Positions 36,501 to 45,799 are shown, counted from the first letter of the stretch. The stretch is 64,000 bases of DNA from Pseudomonadota bacterium (GCA_023402015.1 JAEXCU010000009.1:1-64000), one strand, 5' to 3'. A program made the numbers and translations. The notes: a model not told the origin generated them from the letters alone.

Positions 36501-39500
36501 TGTTGATGCACCGTACACAATGTTATCTTTGGCGGCCACAGACGTGGAATGTGGTGGATTCAACGCGCAGGTTTTATAACAGTCTGTGAAACTGTCTGCG
36601 TATTCATTTGATTCCACGGTACCACTGGCGTCGGCCGGGCAGGCTGTTGCTGTTATGGCGCCGTCAGGGCTGTAAAATCCACTGGAAACACCGCTGCACG
36701 CAAATGCGCCTGGGGTGCTGTACCAATAACCGGCCTTACAACTTTTGACTTCTAATATGCTGCAATTTTCATATTTGCTGGTTGATGTCAGATATTTGCA
36801 TTTGGCCGATGCAACACCGTTTTCAAATTCTGCATATGGGTCAAATATTTTATAGCAATCCGTTGCAGATTCCGCCGCGCCGGCATCACTGGTTCCGCCG
36901 TCTGGGCATTGGAATTTACCACCGGATGGCGGGCAATAATATCCGGCCGGGCATGTTGTACCACTGTCCCAAACGCATGTTGGGTTGGCGCCCGGACTGT
37001 TGGACGGTATATATCCACTTTCGGTACAGGTTATGGAATATACGCATGCCGGGTATGTTGTACTGCTGGCAGATGCAACATAGACTTTACCGTCTGATTG
37101 AACCGGCGACGCATATGATATTGTACCGTGCGCGTCTGTACCCGGCGCCGGGCATGTTTTATAGCATTCGGTTATGCTGCCTGCGCCCTTGGCAGATGTA
37201 CCACCCGCCGGACAAGATTTTTCAATTCCGTCTTCGCAGTATGAACCGGCCGGGCATTCTGTCGGGGTTGTTGTCGTGCCACCACCGCAAATTTCACCGT
37301 CGCCGCAACGTGTGCAGGTTGGGTTGGCGGTGTTATTGCCAGATGCTTTGTACCCGTTATTACAGTTAACCGTATATTTACATGTCGGATATGCGCCACT
37401 GGTGTAATATTCTTTGGCGTTTACCACAGTTGCTGTTCCGCCACTGATTGTTTTTGCGCCACATGATACATAGCATTTCGCACTGGTGGTTGCACCGGCG
37501 TCGGAACCGGCGGCGCCGGCCGGACAGTCGGATGCGCATCCCGCGGTGCCAATTTGTACCGAACCTGTGCCCGGGCAATATTTCCCAGATGGGCATTCTA
37601 CATGACTGGTGCCATTATAGTATTTCCCGGCCTGGCAACTTTCTGTTGTTTGGGACCAACATGCATACAGCGTTTTCGCACCGGTAAATGTCATTTGATA
37701 TACCCCGGTGGTGCATGATGCATTGTCGCCCCAACCAGTAAAGGCCCAGCCTGTTTTGGTCAATCCACTGGACGGTAGATTGCACAGTACGCCATGTTTG
37801 CATATTTGCGATGCTGCAACAGATCCTGTGCCACCGTTTTTATTCAGTGTGATTGTATATTCATCCGGCAGACATGATGTATTATCGTCTGAAAAATGAT
37901 AGCCCGAATTACATGATGGTTTTGACCCACCACCCGGACATGTTGCGTTCGGGATACATGCCGCGCACGCACCACCAGATACATAGTATCCGGAATTACA
38001 TGCCGTTGTTGCACATGTTTTTGTTCCGCCCTTGGTCACAGTACCGGTGATGTTTGCGGCCGGTGCGTTCGGAACGTCTGCGGTTGTACAGTTGCGATAG
38101 CATATGCTGTTGGTTTGGGATGAACATACATTATACGTACCCAATGTAAATCCGCTGACCCCACTGCACGATACACTGCAATTTGAACAGCCACTGCCGT
38201 TTGGATATTGGGCACTGGTGCATCCGCATGTGCCGGCGGCACCTGTATTGGCCCTACACGCAGACCATTGTGCCGTCAGGGTTGTATCCCCAGCAGTATT
38301 ATATGTATAAGAACTGTTTGGATTTGGATAATCGCCACCCCAACTGGTGAAATCATAACCTGGACGACTGAATGTGCTGGCGGCCTTGGTTGTAAACGTG
38401 CCTTTATACGAAACCTGTTGTGATTGGTCGGAACCAGTTCCGCCGCCATTTTTATATGTAATGGTGTATTTTGCCGCCTCGCAAGCTGTGCCGGCCGCAT
38501 TTTTTACATAACCATTGTTGCAGGTGAACGACAATGTACATGTTGAAGATGCCGCAGAACACGTGCCGCCATATGATTGTGTGCCATTGGTGGTTTGCGT
38601 TCCGTGTGTGCACGACGCATTCGCCGGGCAAGATTGTTGGGTACATGAACGTGTGCAGTTTTTATAACATGCACCGGTTTCACCCGAATTGCCGTCTTGG
38701 GAAAGTGTATATGTGCCGTCGCCAACAGATGAACATGCCGGACATGTGCTGGTTGATGCGTAATAACCCGCGCTGGCCGTCACACCCGTAATTGGTTTGG
38801 TGCAATTTGTTGGTGTGCAGTCCTGGGTTATTGTGCCGGCATAATTCTTTTTATATGTGCATTCACCAACAGTACATGTGCCGGTACCAGAAATGGTTTT
38901 ACAGTTTGTCGGTACGGTCGGTGTTTGCTGGGTACCAGACTTTTTGAAACTGCCCACGCAGGCATTTTGTGATGCGGCTGCAACCTCGCGATATCCTTCG
39001 GGACATTGGCTGCATGATGTTCCATTAATATAGTATCCGACACTGGCCGTTACAGATTTTACGGTTTGTGTGCATGCGGCATTATTCGTGCTGCACCCGC
39101 TTTTTATTTCGCCATCACCAGTGCCGTTTGCATTTGAATACGCAACGTAATCACATGCCGGGTTGGAACATGCATTGCATTCCACGGTGGCGCAGTTTGT
39201 TGGTGTTGTGCATGCGGTTTGTGTGCCGGACCACGCGCGTGATTTTGTCGCACTGAAACATTGTGTGATTTTGGACGCGCTGGCGGCAGAATTCGGATAT
39301 CCAGATGGGCATGAATTAATACCTTGGTCGGATGCCTTGATATCATATGTGCCACCCGGGCAATAACTTTTTTCCGGACATGCGGTACATGATGTTGCAT
39401 TTGCCTTTAAATATGTGCCGGCGGCACATTGGACAGATGATTTTACGCACGTTTGTCCCGATACAACATTATAATTTCCGGATGATTGCCAATACCCGGA

Positions 39501-39737
39501 CGGACAGGCGCAACTGGTTGATGTGTTGTTTGCAGATGTTGTTGATTGCCAACCACTGCCACTGGGGCATGCGACGCAGGCATTACCGGCATCGGTCCCG
39601 TTCAAATAATAGTTCTGGGAACACGACGTATATTTCTTATACGTTGGACACGAATACCCCGCGGCCAGTGCGTTTCCGACAAAAAAAGTTATTAATAAAG
39701 ATGCAAATATGCCCAGGAAATAGCGCTTTTTTCCCAT
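33525..39737 (-). CDS. Giant secreted Cys-rich repeat protein with InlB-type repeats
   Basis: 2070 residues from ATG 39737 (AGAGGAAGAC upstream), chosen because a signal peptide follows (IFASLLITFFVGNALAAG). The protein is built of dozens of growth-factor-receptor-like units of about 40-60 residues with the pattern C..GYY......C..CP.G.......C, often ending CYK. Four Listeria/Bacteroides (InlB B, Flg_new-like) beta repeats start near residues 422, 625, 1108 and 1194 (e.g. YTITLNKNGGTGSV ... LYAVW). No anchor, LPXTG or autotransporter barrel is seen at the C-terminus (ends CKEGYTMW). Hundreds of cysteines imply heavy disulphide bonding outside the cell. Probably a surface filament or adhesin; export route unknown. 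No RNA element precedes it. Confidence 0.85.
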   Translation of the reverse strand: MGKKRYFLGIFASLLITFFVGNALAAGYSCPTYKKYTSCSQNYYLNGTDAGNACVACPSGSGWQSTTSANNTSTSCACPSGYWQSSGNYNVVSGQTCVKSSVQCAAGTYLKANATSCTACPEKSYCPGGTYDIKASDQGINSCPSGYPNSAASASKITQCFSATKSRAWSGTQTACTTPTNCATVECNACSNPACDYVAYSNANGTGDGEIKSGCSTNNAACTQTVKSVTASVGYYINGTSCSQCPEGYREVAAASQNACVGSFKKSGTQQTPTVPTNCKTISGTGTCTVGECTYKKNYAGTITQDCTPTNCTKPITGVTASAGYYASTSTCPACSSVGDGTYTLSQDGNSGETGACYKNCTRSCTQQSCPANASCTHGTQTTNGTQSYGGTCSAASSTCTLSFTCNNGYVKNAAGTACEAAKYTITYKNGGGTGSDQSQQVSYKGTFTTKAASTFSRPGYDFTSWGGDYPNPNSSYTYNTAGDTTLTAQWSACRANTGAAGTCGCTSAQYPNGSGCSNCSVSCSGVSGFTLGTYNVCSSQTNSICYRNCTTADVPNAPAANITGTVTKGGTKTCATTACNSGYYVSGGACAACIPNATCPGGGSKPSCNSGYHFSDDNTSCLPDEYTITLNKNGGTGSVAASQICKHGVLCNLPSSGLTKTGWAFTGWGDNASCTTGVYQMTFTGAKTLYACWSQTTESCQAGKYYNGTSHVECPSGKYCPGTGSVQIGTAGCASDCPAGAAGSDAGATTSAKCYVSCGAKTISGGTATVVNAKEYYTSGAYPTCKYTVNCNNGYKASGNNTANPTCTRCGDGEICGGGTTTTPTECPAGSYCEDGIEKSCPAGGTSAKGAGSITECYKTCPAPGTDAHGTISYASPVQSDGKVYVASASSTTYPACVYSITCTESGYIPSNSPGANPTCVWDSGTTCPAGYYCPPSGGKFQCPDGGTSDAGAAESATDCYKIFDPYAEFENGVASAKCKYLTSTSKYENCSILEVKSCKAGYWYSTPGAFACSGVSSGFYSPDGAITATACPADASGTVESNEYADSFTDCYKTCALNPPHSTSVAAKDNIVYGASTTSYNACSFTITCERGYTVKNNNTANPSCAANVYTITLNKNGGTGSVANTLQCTFDSKSCALPATTGLTRAGYTVAAKWCTTASGATPCYDAGTTITTNISADGTDTTLYAVWTPNVYTVNLDHQGATVAGAPATVYLKYATGWYSNAAATTAISALTKNPTKTGYEFTGYYTTTTGGTQVVGSDGKFVNSDAALTMTTTTPTTIYAKWSAGLTTCDAGEYYTGTGTTCAQCTANNYCPGGKFETDSGRAEGLIACPESGASLAGAESSAACYKLNLPYAAAHGDGTQRCYYDSDESAYSTKCDTRAINLCDAGYYLKAQSDIDCTPVGIGNYSDGTSTTLSQCPNSGSTETTTSTRVQDCFKTALPYTAVYGSGTQRCFYSSGSGASAVYQRDCDTKRINNCRGGYWLENAVAEDCVKVGQGNYSPADDTQRYACENGGDTKGANAETSDNAKLCFKAGQEYIGEHGTGNRVCYYTSGTGANAVYSSSCETPIMTYCDAGYYYDSALRPDDCIAVGIGYYSALAQTERTQCPDDGTTKTTTSAASSDCYKELLDCAISNGAGKQTCNYDQTAGTYSASCTTCLVVACDEGYSQVGNTCLNCPAGSVCNEGQQKTCASMTGGQYTMSDAGTTDVAMCYKNCATAANAAEMTGRDYYGAPDTCAIVRCDAGYKLSNGTCSVCPAGSFCDGTTDPENPGDDIKSCADLGDGSWEFSVAGATDASGCYRKCEQYDVENGVAIPVEDKAFWPNQCQYNGKSDSGNPCDIVNDVCVETSCNNNYEMVNGSCKPCNRENALSYKPNGNCVIASCITGYHPNGQVCEEDIKECAAPNAVYAEHKWDYKLNAFGTCIVKECEDGFHLASNACVSDIQPCTVANGTGVKEWNHATNNWDACVAMTCDAGYTNDPSETNERSKPCGQCKNKFSVLGELAASSYVQGCEIASCMYQGELYNLEGNECVPICDVNGYEDDTGTMKWDPSRKKCVRTCKEGYTMW

Positions 39738-39828
39738 GTCTTCCTCTCTTTTATAAATCATTCTAGAAAAAAACTTATATGTCGTGCAAGAGAAAAATAA
39801 ACTTAAAATCACGCCTGGGTTGAAAAAA

Positions 39829-39853
39829 TAAAAAACACGCCATCGGCGTGTAA
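39829..39853 (-). terminator. Terminator of tRNA-Met
   Basis: CACGCCGATGGCGTG on the reverse strand followed by TTTTTTATTTTTT. Confidence 0.8.
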
Positions 39854-39860
39854 ATTTATG

Positions 39861-39937
39861 TGGTGGGTTAGGTAGGACTTGAACCCACGACCAAAGCGTT
39901 ATGAGCGCTCCGCTCTAACCAACTGAGCTACTAACCC
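39861..39937 (-). tRNA. tRNA with anticodon CAT (Met, possibly Ile2)
   Basis: 77 bases. Acceptor GGGTTAG/CTAACCC, D-arm AGCTCAGTTGGTTAGAGC, anticodon loop CTCATAA, T-arm GTGGG TTCAAGT CCTAC, encoded CCA. It lacks initiator features. Elongator Met is likeliest; the lysidine-modified tRNA-Ile2 has the same anticodon and cannot be excluded. Confidence 0.9.
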
Positions 39938-40031
39938 ACAGGCGCAATTATATATTATTTCGCGCGCGGTGCAAGTGATTTTTATTATCCACTTTATTTT
40001 TATTGTATCTTGTGCCAGTATATTCGTTGTC

Positions 40032-41312
40032 ATGACAGAAATTGCCCCCATTTTAAATGAAAACCAATTGGACGCGTTTGATACAATTGAACGCACGAAT
40101 TCAAATCTGTTGATTCTGGGCCAGGCGGGAACAGGCAAATCCACATTTGTGAACTTTTTAAAATCCGCATCCAAGAAACGAATTGTTTGTGCCTGTCCGA
40201 CGGCGGTTTCTGCATTAAATATTGGTGGACAAACGATTCATTCTTTGTTTCAAATTCAACCGCGCGATTTTGTTATGCCCGAATTTTTAAAATTAAAGGC
40301 CAAACCACGCAACATTTTAACCGCTGCGGATGTTTTAATTATTGATGAAATATCCATGGTTGCCCCAGACGTCTTGGATGCAATGGATATTCTGGCGCGC
40401 CAGGCGCGACGTAATAATGAACCGTTTGGTGGAATTCAGGTTGTTGCAATTGGGGATTTGTTTCAGTTGCCACCGGTAATAACGCGTGATGCAATGGAAT
40501 ATTACAAACAAAATTATGAATACGCCAACGCATACTTTTTTGACAGCAATGTTTACAAGCGGGCCAATTTTATAAAATATAATTTTGATATGGTTTATCG
40601 CCAAAGCGATATGGGTTTGCTGCAAAACCTGCGTCGGTTGCGCGATAATGAAACAGATGCATTGGAATTCTTTAACAATTGTAAAATTATGGACCCAGAA
40701 CGTCGGGCAAACGCAGTTATAATTACACCATTTCGTGCGGTGGCCGAACGCATTAATGCGGACCGCCTGGCCCAAATTAACGCGCCAGAGGTTGTATATA
40801 ACGGACAATTATCCGGTACGTTTTCAGAACGTGATGTTCCGGCGCCATTGTCTTTGACATTAAAGGTTGGCGCATTGGTTGTTTTTGTTAAAAATAATGA
40901 CAAGTGGCATAATGGTTCAATGGGAATCGTACGTGAATTGGGCGCACGTGAAATTGTTGTGCAATTGTTAAACACTGCGCGCGATATTGTTGCGGTTCGT
41001 CCGGAAATATGGCAAAAAATTGAATATTCGCGTGATGAAAACGATCGCCTGACAGAAAACGAGGTTGGCAGTTTTAAACAATTCCCATTAAATTTGGGAT
41101 ATGCCATGACCATTCACAAGGCCCAGGGAAAAACACTGGATACGGTTGTTGTTGATATTTCACGTGGCGCATTTACACACGGCCAGACATACGTTGCATT
41201 ATCCCGCACACGCAGTTCGGCCGATATGCATATTGCGTCGCCCCTGCGGCCGCGCGATGTTATTTTTGATGAACGTGTTTTGGATTTTGTTTCCGCAAAT
41301 CAGACAGCATAA
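40032..41312 (+). CDS. PIF1-like helicase
   Basis: 426 residues from ATG 40032. SF1B motifs: Walker A LGQAGTGKSTFVNFLK, Walker B VLIIDEISMVAPDVLDAM, AIGDLFQLPPV, and the C-terminal UvrD-like block LGYAMTIHKAQGKTLDTVVVD ... YVALSRTRS. PIF1-type 5'-3' helicases act on G-quadruplexes and stalled forks. Its last 53 bases overlap the end of the convergent gene at 41260. Confidence 0.9.
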   Translation: MTEIAPILNENQLDAFDTIERTNSNLLILGQAGTGKSTFVNFLKSASKKRIVCACPTAVSALNIGGQTIHSLFQIQPRDFVMPEFLKLKAKPRNILTAADVLIIDEISMVAPDVLDAMDILARQARRNNEPFGGIQVVAIGDLFQLPPVITRDAMEYYKQNYEYANAYFFDSNVYKRANFIKYNFDMVYRQSDMGLLQNLRRLRDNETDALEFFNNCKIMDPERRANAVIITPFRAVAERINADRLAQINAPEVVYNGQLSGTFSERDVPAPLSLTLKVGALVVFVKNNDKWHNGSMGIVRELGAREIVVQLLNTARDIVAVRPEIWQKIEYSRDENDRLTENEVGSFKQFPLNLGYAMTIHKAQGKTLDTVVVDISRGAFTHGQTYVALSRTRSSADMHIASPLRPRDVIFDERVLDFVSANQTA

Positions 41313-42339
41313 TCCGGGAAATAAAATCACCGGAACGTTTTAATTGATTAAAATCAATATTTTCATCAGATATTAATTCTGCGGCGGTTGGTAGTTTGCC
41401 ACCACGAACAGAATGTTGGGCGGCGCGCACAATTGCATTTCTTTCCGCCGAAAACAACAATTTTCCATCATCTGTTAAATATTTGCCCACAAAGAATTCT
41501 TTGGTTAATCCCAAATGATCATGTTCGCCGGCAATAGTGTTTTTCAATTTCCCGGCAATCATCAAATTGCCCATGGGTTCTTCAAAAAATGACGGTACGA
41601 TATCCGCGGAATTATTAAAAATGTATTTGGTAAAATTGTTGTGATGATTCAACATAACATCTTCGGCGGACGCAAAAGATATTGTTGTAAATTTTGCATT
41701 TTCCAATGGTGCCAGGGGACTGTGCTGAACAACCAATAAACTTTTCATAACCTGTTTGATTTCATCATCTGTATATCCGAAATTTAACATTTCGCCGAAC
41801 ATGTAATTTGCCATCTGAAAAATTGCAACTGCACCATGGCAATGTGCATAAAATTTTATGCGACCCATACGATTAATTGCATCTGCGCATTGGATTCTTT
41901 TGTTTTGATTATCACATATTCTGGGGCGTAATAAAATGTTGTACAATTGTATTACATAATTTGGTGTTGGTTCATTTTCGTTCATTACCAACAAATTGTT
42001 TTCACGATTTCTATTTGTTTTCGCATGCGATGATAATGTCAATTTGCGGCCGGCTTTGCGAAACAAATTTGCGCGTTCCAACGAAGAATCCAGTGATCCG
42101 AATTCATATACCACCGAATATATATTCTGGCCCGGTATGCCATTTTCCCTCAGTGCGGTTTCCAATGTTTTTGCATATGAATTTGCAAATCTGTCGCAAT
42201 ATGTTAATTCACCACCAAACGCAACAAAGCATGGCACATCAACAGGTATTGCATCGCAATTTATTGTATGTGATACATTTCCCGGCGATGCAGGAATACG
42301 TTGAATAATATATGCATTGCTGGGGGTATATGCGGTCAT
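41260..42339 (-). CDS. Conserved-looking protein of unknown function
   Basis: 359 residues, no signal peptide. I do not recognise the family. A stretch IKFYAHCHGAVAIFQMANYM in the middle looks like a nucleophile elbow (H-C-H-G) of an alpha/beta hydrolase with Cys in place of Ser, but the rest gives no support. Its start overlaps the rimI stop by four bases (ATGA), so it is the last gene of the lon-like/tsaB/rimI operon; its end overlaps the helicase gene. Confidence 0.55.
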   Translation of the reverse strand: MTAYTPSNAYIIQRIPASPGNVSHTINCDAIPVDVPCFVAFGGELTYCDRFANSYAKTLETALRENGIPGQNIYSVVYEFGSLDSSLERANLFRKAGRKLTLSSHAKTNRNRENNLLVMNENEPTPNYVIQLYNILLRPRICDNQNKRIQCADAINRMGRIKFYAHCHGAVAIFQMANYMFGEMLNFGYTDDEIKQVMKSLLVVQHSPLAPLENAKFTTISFASAEDVMLNHHNNFTKYIFNNSADIVPSFFEEPMGNLMIAGKLKNTIAGEHDHLGLTKEFFVGKYLTDDGKLLFSAERNAIVRAAQHSVRGGKLPTAAELISDENIDFNQLKRSGDFISRIMLSDLRKQNPKHVHQK

Positions 42340-42722
42340 AGTTTTTTCTCCATTAATATGGCGTCAATGCCGTCATAGTATTTTGGGCGCACGGCGATTT
42401 GAACGTATCCATTCGTTTCGTATAAATGACGTGCAGGGGAATTATTTTCAGCCACTTCCAGAAATATTTTTTTTACATCGCGTTTTTTTAAATCATTTTC
42501 TACAATCGCCAACATTGCGGCGGCAATGCCGGTGCGACGCGTGTCGGGTGCAACACCAATTGTGATAATTTCGGCTTCGTCTGCGGCGGCACGATAAACG
42601 ATGAATCCATTTTTGCTGGCAATTATATCGCAACCTGATTTTTTCAAGTCTGCAAAATCATCCGCCGTCCACGGACGATGCGGAAAACATTGTGCATGAA
42701 GATTTGCTATTTCATTGTACAT
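42336..42722 (-). CDS. rimI: RimI-like N-acetyltransferase
   Basis: 128 residues. GNAT fold: IITIGVAPDTRRTGIAAAML (acetyl-CoA motif R-R-T-G-I-A), IFLEVAENNSPARHLYETNG and a C-terminal YYDGIDAILMEKKL. Acetylates ribosomal protein S18 or related termini. Overlaps tsaB by 16 bases, a usual pairing. Confidence 0.9.
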   Translation of the reverse strand: MYNEIANLHAQCFPHRPWTADDFADLKKSGCDIIASKNGFIVYRAAADEAEIITIGVAPDTRRTGIAAAMLAIVENDLKKRDVKKIFLEVAENNSPARHLYETNGYVQIAVRPKYYDGIDAILMEKKL

Positions 42723-43258
42723 TTTGCGTTTTGTTCCGCATAACTGGGGCGCAGGTACATTGGCGCAACAGGTTCGTTTTTTCCAGATTGTAATTTGTCC
42801 TGAACAATGTTCAGCGCATTTTTTAAATCAAATGGTTTATGCCCAACGGTCCGGGGCCATTGCATCTGTTTCGTTTCAATTTCATCAATTGTCATGGTGC
42901 AGGGCGCCAAACCATCCGCCGCAACAAAGAAATCGCCACGTCCAGAATCAATCACAACAAATGCGTCCGGCGTTTGTGCCAGATATATTTCAAATGCGTT
43001 AATGGGTATAACCGGAATATTTAATCCCATGGCCAGGCCCTTGGCATATGCAATGCCCAAACGAATTCCGGTAAAACTGCCCGGGCCAACAACAACCCCG
43101 ATTGCGGATAGATCAGACCATTTGGCGTCGCATTCGCGGATGAATTTTTCTGTTTCCACCGGCAAAGCGATTGATTGTTTTTCCACGTCAACATGTTTGT
43201 AATGGTTGTCCAGTAATAATTCCAGACCTGTACCAGATGTGTTTATTATCAGAATCAT
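42707..43258 (-). CDS. tsaB: tRNA t6A biosynthesis protein TsaB
   Basis: 183 residues from ATG 43258 (AAGGAAACG upstream). ASKHA fold with ILIINTSGTGLELLL at the start and VVVGPGSFTGIRLGIAYAKGLA. It partners TsaD/TsaE in making t6A37, the substrate of the MtaB enzyme encoded at 13188. Slightly short at the C-terminus compared with E. coli. Confidence 0.92.
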   Translation of the reverse strand: MILIINTSGTGLELLLDNHYKHVDVEKQSIALPVETEKFIRECDAKWSDLSAIGVVVGPGSFTGIRLGIAYAKGLAMGLNIPVIPINAFEIYLAQTPDAFVVIDSGRGDFFVAADGLAPCTMTIDEIETKQMQWPRTVGHKPFDLKNALNIVQDKLQSGKNEPVAPMYLRPSYAEQNAKCTMK

Positions 43259-43268
43259 TTGCGTTTCC

Positions 43269-43604
43269 TTATCTGACGTGAATGTTGCCCATTGGGTTTG
43301 ATTGCAAACCGCGGGTTGCATACATGTTGTACAGTGCCCGTGCCAACAATGAATCATTGGCATAAAATTCCGGTGCGTTTTTCAATGCGCCTTTGTTAAC
43401 AATACTTAATTTATACGATGCATTATCGCATTTGTTTAGTCCGAACGTAATTTTTGTAGACACCAATAACAATCCCGGCAAATCCAGACGATATGTATCG
43501 GTTGATGTGGTTCGGGCCAAATGGACATATTGTGAATTTTGCAAATTTGTCATATCCAAATTTGTTATTTCACGGTATAAAAGTATTTGTTTTATATAGT
43601 TCAT
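43269..43604 (-). CDS. Small protein of unknown function
   Basis: 111 residues, between the lon-like gene (9 bases before) and tsaB (10 bases after), so co-transcribed. Sequence has no recognisable motif or signal; ordinary composition and codon use support a real gene. It occupies the spot where the protease domain of Lon would be, but shows none of its motifs. Confidence 0.55.
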   Translation of the reverse strand: MNYIKQILLYREITNLDMTNLQNSQYVHLARTTSTDTYRLDLPGLLLVSTKITFGLNKCDNASYKLSIVNKGALKNAPEFYANDSLLARALYNMYATRGLQSNPMGNIHVR

Positions 43605-43613
43605 TTATTAACC

Positions 43614-45371
43614 CTAGATACGCACACCGAACCCAATACGTTTTGAAAATCCGGCGGATTTTCTGATGGACAGCAAACTGTCTATCTTGGCCGGCGTAAA
43701 TTCAGTTTTTACATCTTCGCCGTCGTTTTCCAACAAGCAGCGACGCAGTATCGCGGTTAATTCGCGCTGTAATTCACGGACGCCTTGTTCGGTGGTATAA
43801 TTTTGAATTATATGACGGATTGCATCATCGCTGATGATTATGTTATCGGTATCCCAACCCGTATCATGTGCCGCGCGCCCGATTAAATGTTCGCGGGCAA
43901 TTTTAACTTTTTCTTCTGTGCTGTATCCGGGAATTTCAATTATTTCCATACGGTCTTTCAGCGCATTAGAAAAATTCAAACTGTTTGCGGTGGCGATAAA
44001 CAAAACCTTGGACAGGTCAAAGTCAACTTCCAAATAATGGTCGCGGAATGTTTTGTTTTGTTCTGGGTCCAAAATTTCCAATAATGCAGATTCTGGATCC
44101 CCGCGCCAATCGCGTCCCATTTTATCAATTTCGTCCAGTACGATAACAGGATTGTTCGCCTTGCATCGTTTCAATGCATCCATAATGCGGCCAGTTTGCG
44201 CACCAATATATGTTTTACGATGACCGCGAAAATGTGCCTCGTCCGAAATTCCGCCCAGGGAAATGCGATGATATTTGCGCCCCAGCGCGGATGCAATGGA
44301 TTTACCCAATGATGTTTTTCCAACACCTGGTGCACCGACAAAGCATAAAATGCTGCCCTGGTTGGCGCCCGTTTTTTTCATTACGGCAATGTGTTCCAAA
44401 ATGCGTTCTTTGACGGGTTGCATTCCCGAATGTTGGGAATCCAAAACTTCGCGCGCACTTTTCAGATTTACGGTCGTTTTGTCTGATTTATTCCACGGCA
44501 TTGCCAATAATTCGTCCAGGTATGTCTTTAACAATCCGCCTTCGTTGGACATTGGCGACATGCTGCGCATGCGACGCCATTCGGACATTGCCTTTTCTTT
44601 GACTTCTGCGGGCAGGGGGGATTTTTCAATACGTTTGCGCATATTTTCAGAATCCATTTCTTCGCTGTCATCGCCCATTTCTTTTTGAATTGCACGCATT
44701 TTTTCTTGCAAAATCGCCTCGCGTCGGCCACTTTCCATTTGTTGGTGAATACGGCGATTAATGGAATCCTCTATTTTGGCCGTTTCAGCCATCAGATTAA
44801 TTTGTTCCAATAATATCAGCAATTTTTCACGCCATGATTCTGCACGCAAAACCCGCACCGCAGATTCTGTATCCATTCCTGACATTTGAATCACCGCATC
44901 CACAAACGCCGGCAGGGGATAATTCAGGACGATATTGCGCAACTTGTCAATTTTGAATTTGCGGGATATGGATAAAAATTGCATGTTTTCTGCAACCCGA
45001 TCGCGCAGGGCCAATGTTTGTTCCAGACCTGCGTCATCCAACACCGTAATTGGTATGGATTCGGCCGTAAACAGACCGTTTTCCACCGTAATGTCTGTCA
45101 ACCGAACAGCATTTGTGGTTCGTACGATTGCATGAACCGTTCCGTCAGGCAGACGTAAAACCTGGGCAATTTCGCCAATTGTGCCAACATCATAAATATC
45201 GTCCGGTGCGGTTGGGTATCCCCATGTATGCTGGGCGGCCAATACCACCCGTTGGTTTGCGGCCATTGCCGCATCCATACATATAATTGATTGTGCATTG
45301 TCAATATATACAGGCACCGTTAAACCCGGATGTACGACAAAATCGCGAAAAGGCAAAATATATTCTTTCAT
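43614..45371 (-). CDS. Lon-like AAA+ protein lacking the protease domain
   Basis: 585 residues. N-terminal LAN substrate domain (YILPFRDFVVHPGLTVPVYI), coiled-coil region, then the Lon AAA+ core: Walker A CFVGAPGVGKTSLGKSIA, Walker B PVIVLDEIDKMGRDWRGDP, ALLEILDPEQNKTFRDHYL, and the lid EQGVRELQRELTAILRR. It ends 40 residues later at GFGVRI. Full Lon (about 780-800) continues with a Ser-Lys protease domain, absent here in any frame. It may act as an unfoldase or chaperone, or need a partner. First gene of an operon with tsaB and rimI. Confidence 0.88.
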   Translation of the reverse strand: MKEYILPFRDFVVHPGLTVPVYIDNAQSIICMDAAMAANQRVVLAAQHTWGYPTAPDDIYDVGTIGEIAQVLRLPDGTVHAIVRTTNAVRLTDITVENGLFTAESIPITVLDDAGLEQTLALRDRVAENMQFLSISRKFKIDKLRNIVLNYPLPAFVDAVIQMSGMDTESAVRVLRAESWREKLLILLEQINLMAETAKIEDSINRRIHQQMESGRREAILQEKMRAIQKEMGDDSEEMDSENMRKRIEKSPLPAEVKEKAMSEWRRMRSMSPMSNEGGLLKTYLDELLAMPWNKSDKTTVNLKSAREVLDSQHSGMQPVKERILEHIAVMKKTGANQGSILCFVGAPGVGKTSLGKSIASALGRKYHRISLGGISDEAHFRGHRKTYIGAQTGRIMDALKRCKANNPVIVLDEIDKMGRDWRGDPESALLEILDPEQNKTFRDHYLEVDFDLSKVLFIATANSLNFSNALKDRMEIIEIPGYSTEEKVKIAREHLIGRAAHDTGWDTDNIIISDDAIRHIIQNYTTEQGVRELQRELTAILRRCLLENDGEDVKTEFTPAKIDSLLSIRKSAGFSKRIGFGVRI

Positions 45372-45415
45372 AGTGTTTGTAATATAAGATATTTTTATAA
45401 TTTTTCAAGGCCAAT

Positions 45416-45437
45416 AAAAATCCCCGTTAAACGGGGA
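45416..45437 (-). terminator. Terminator
   Basis: TCCCCGTTTAACGGGGA on the reverse strand, then TTTTTATT, after the small membrane protein gene. Confidence 0.8.
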
Positions 45438-45461
45438 ATATTTGCCGAAAATCAGTTATGA

Positions 45462-45692
45462 TTAGCGACGGCGTCCGTTATAACCGTTATATTGTGCGGC
45501 GCCACTGGAACGTTTTGACAGATAACGTGCCGCAATCAGCACCAACCATTCAAACGCCAACAGGCCCAAATAAAAGAATTTGTTTTCAATACCTGCGACC
45601 CAACCCAATACATATACCAATTGTGCAATAAAAGATACGTACAAAATACCGAAAACACCGGTGAAGAATACTTTTTTAACTTTTCCAAACAT
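45462..45692 (-). CDS. Small two-segment membrane protein
   Basis: 76 residues. Two hydrophobic segments (VFFTGVFGILYVSFIAQLVYVLGW and FFYLGLLAFEWLVLIAARYL regions) and a basic tail ending YNGRRR. AAAGGAAAAGGG precedes the ATG. Unknown function. It lies just downstream of the tmRNA gene. Confidence 0.6.
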   Translation of the reverse strand: MFGKVKKVFFTGVFGILYVSFIAQLVYVLGWVAGIENKFFYLGLLAFEWLVLIAARYLSKRSSGAAQYNGYNGRRR

Positions 45693-45799
45693 TTTTTGCC
45701 CTTTTCCTTTTCAAAAGTAATTTTTTTGTGCCGGGTTTCTGGTGCCAGGTACCCGGCCGACCCCGCAATAGCAAAAATGGATACAATCAACAATTGCCA

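Noticed and set aside
39738..39812. Longer N-terminus for the giant Cys-rich protein
   Set aside because: The extra 25 residues precede a complete signal peptide and good ribosome site at 39737.
33525..39812. Long forward-strand frames inside the giant gene
   Set aside because: They mirror the repetitive Cys codons of the reverse strand and have no ribosome sites or recognisable domains.
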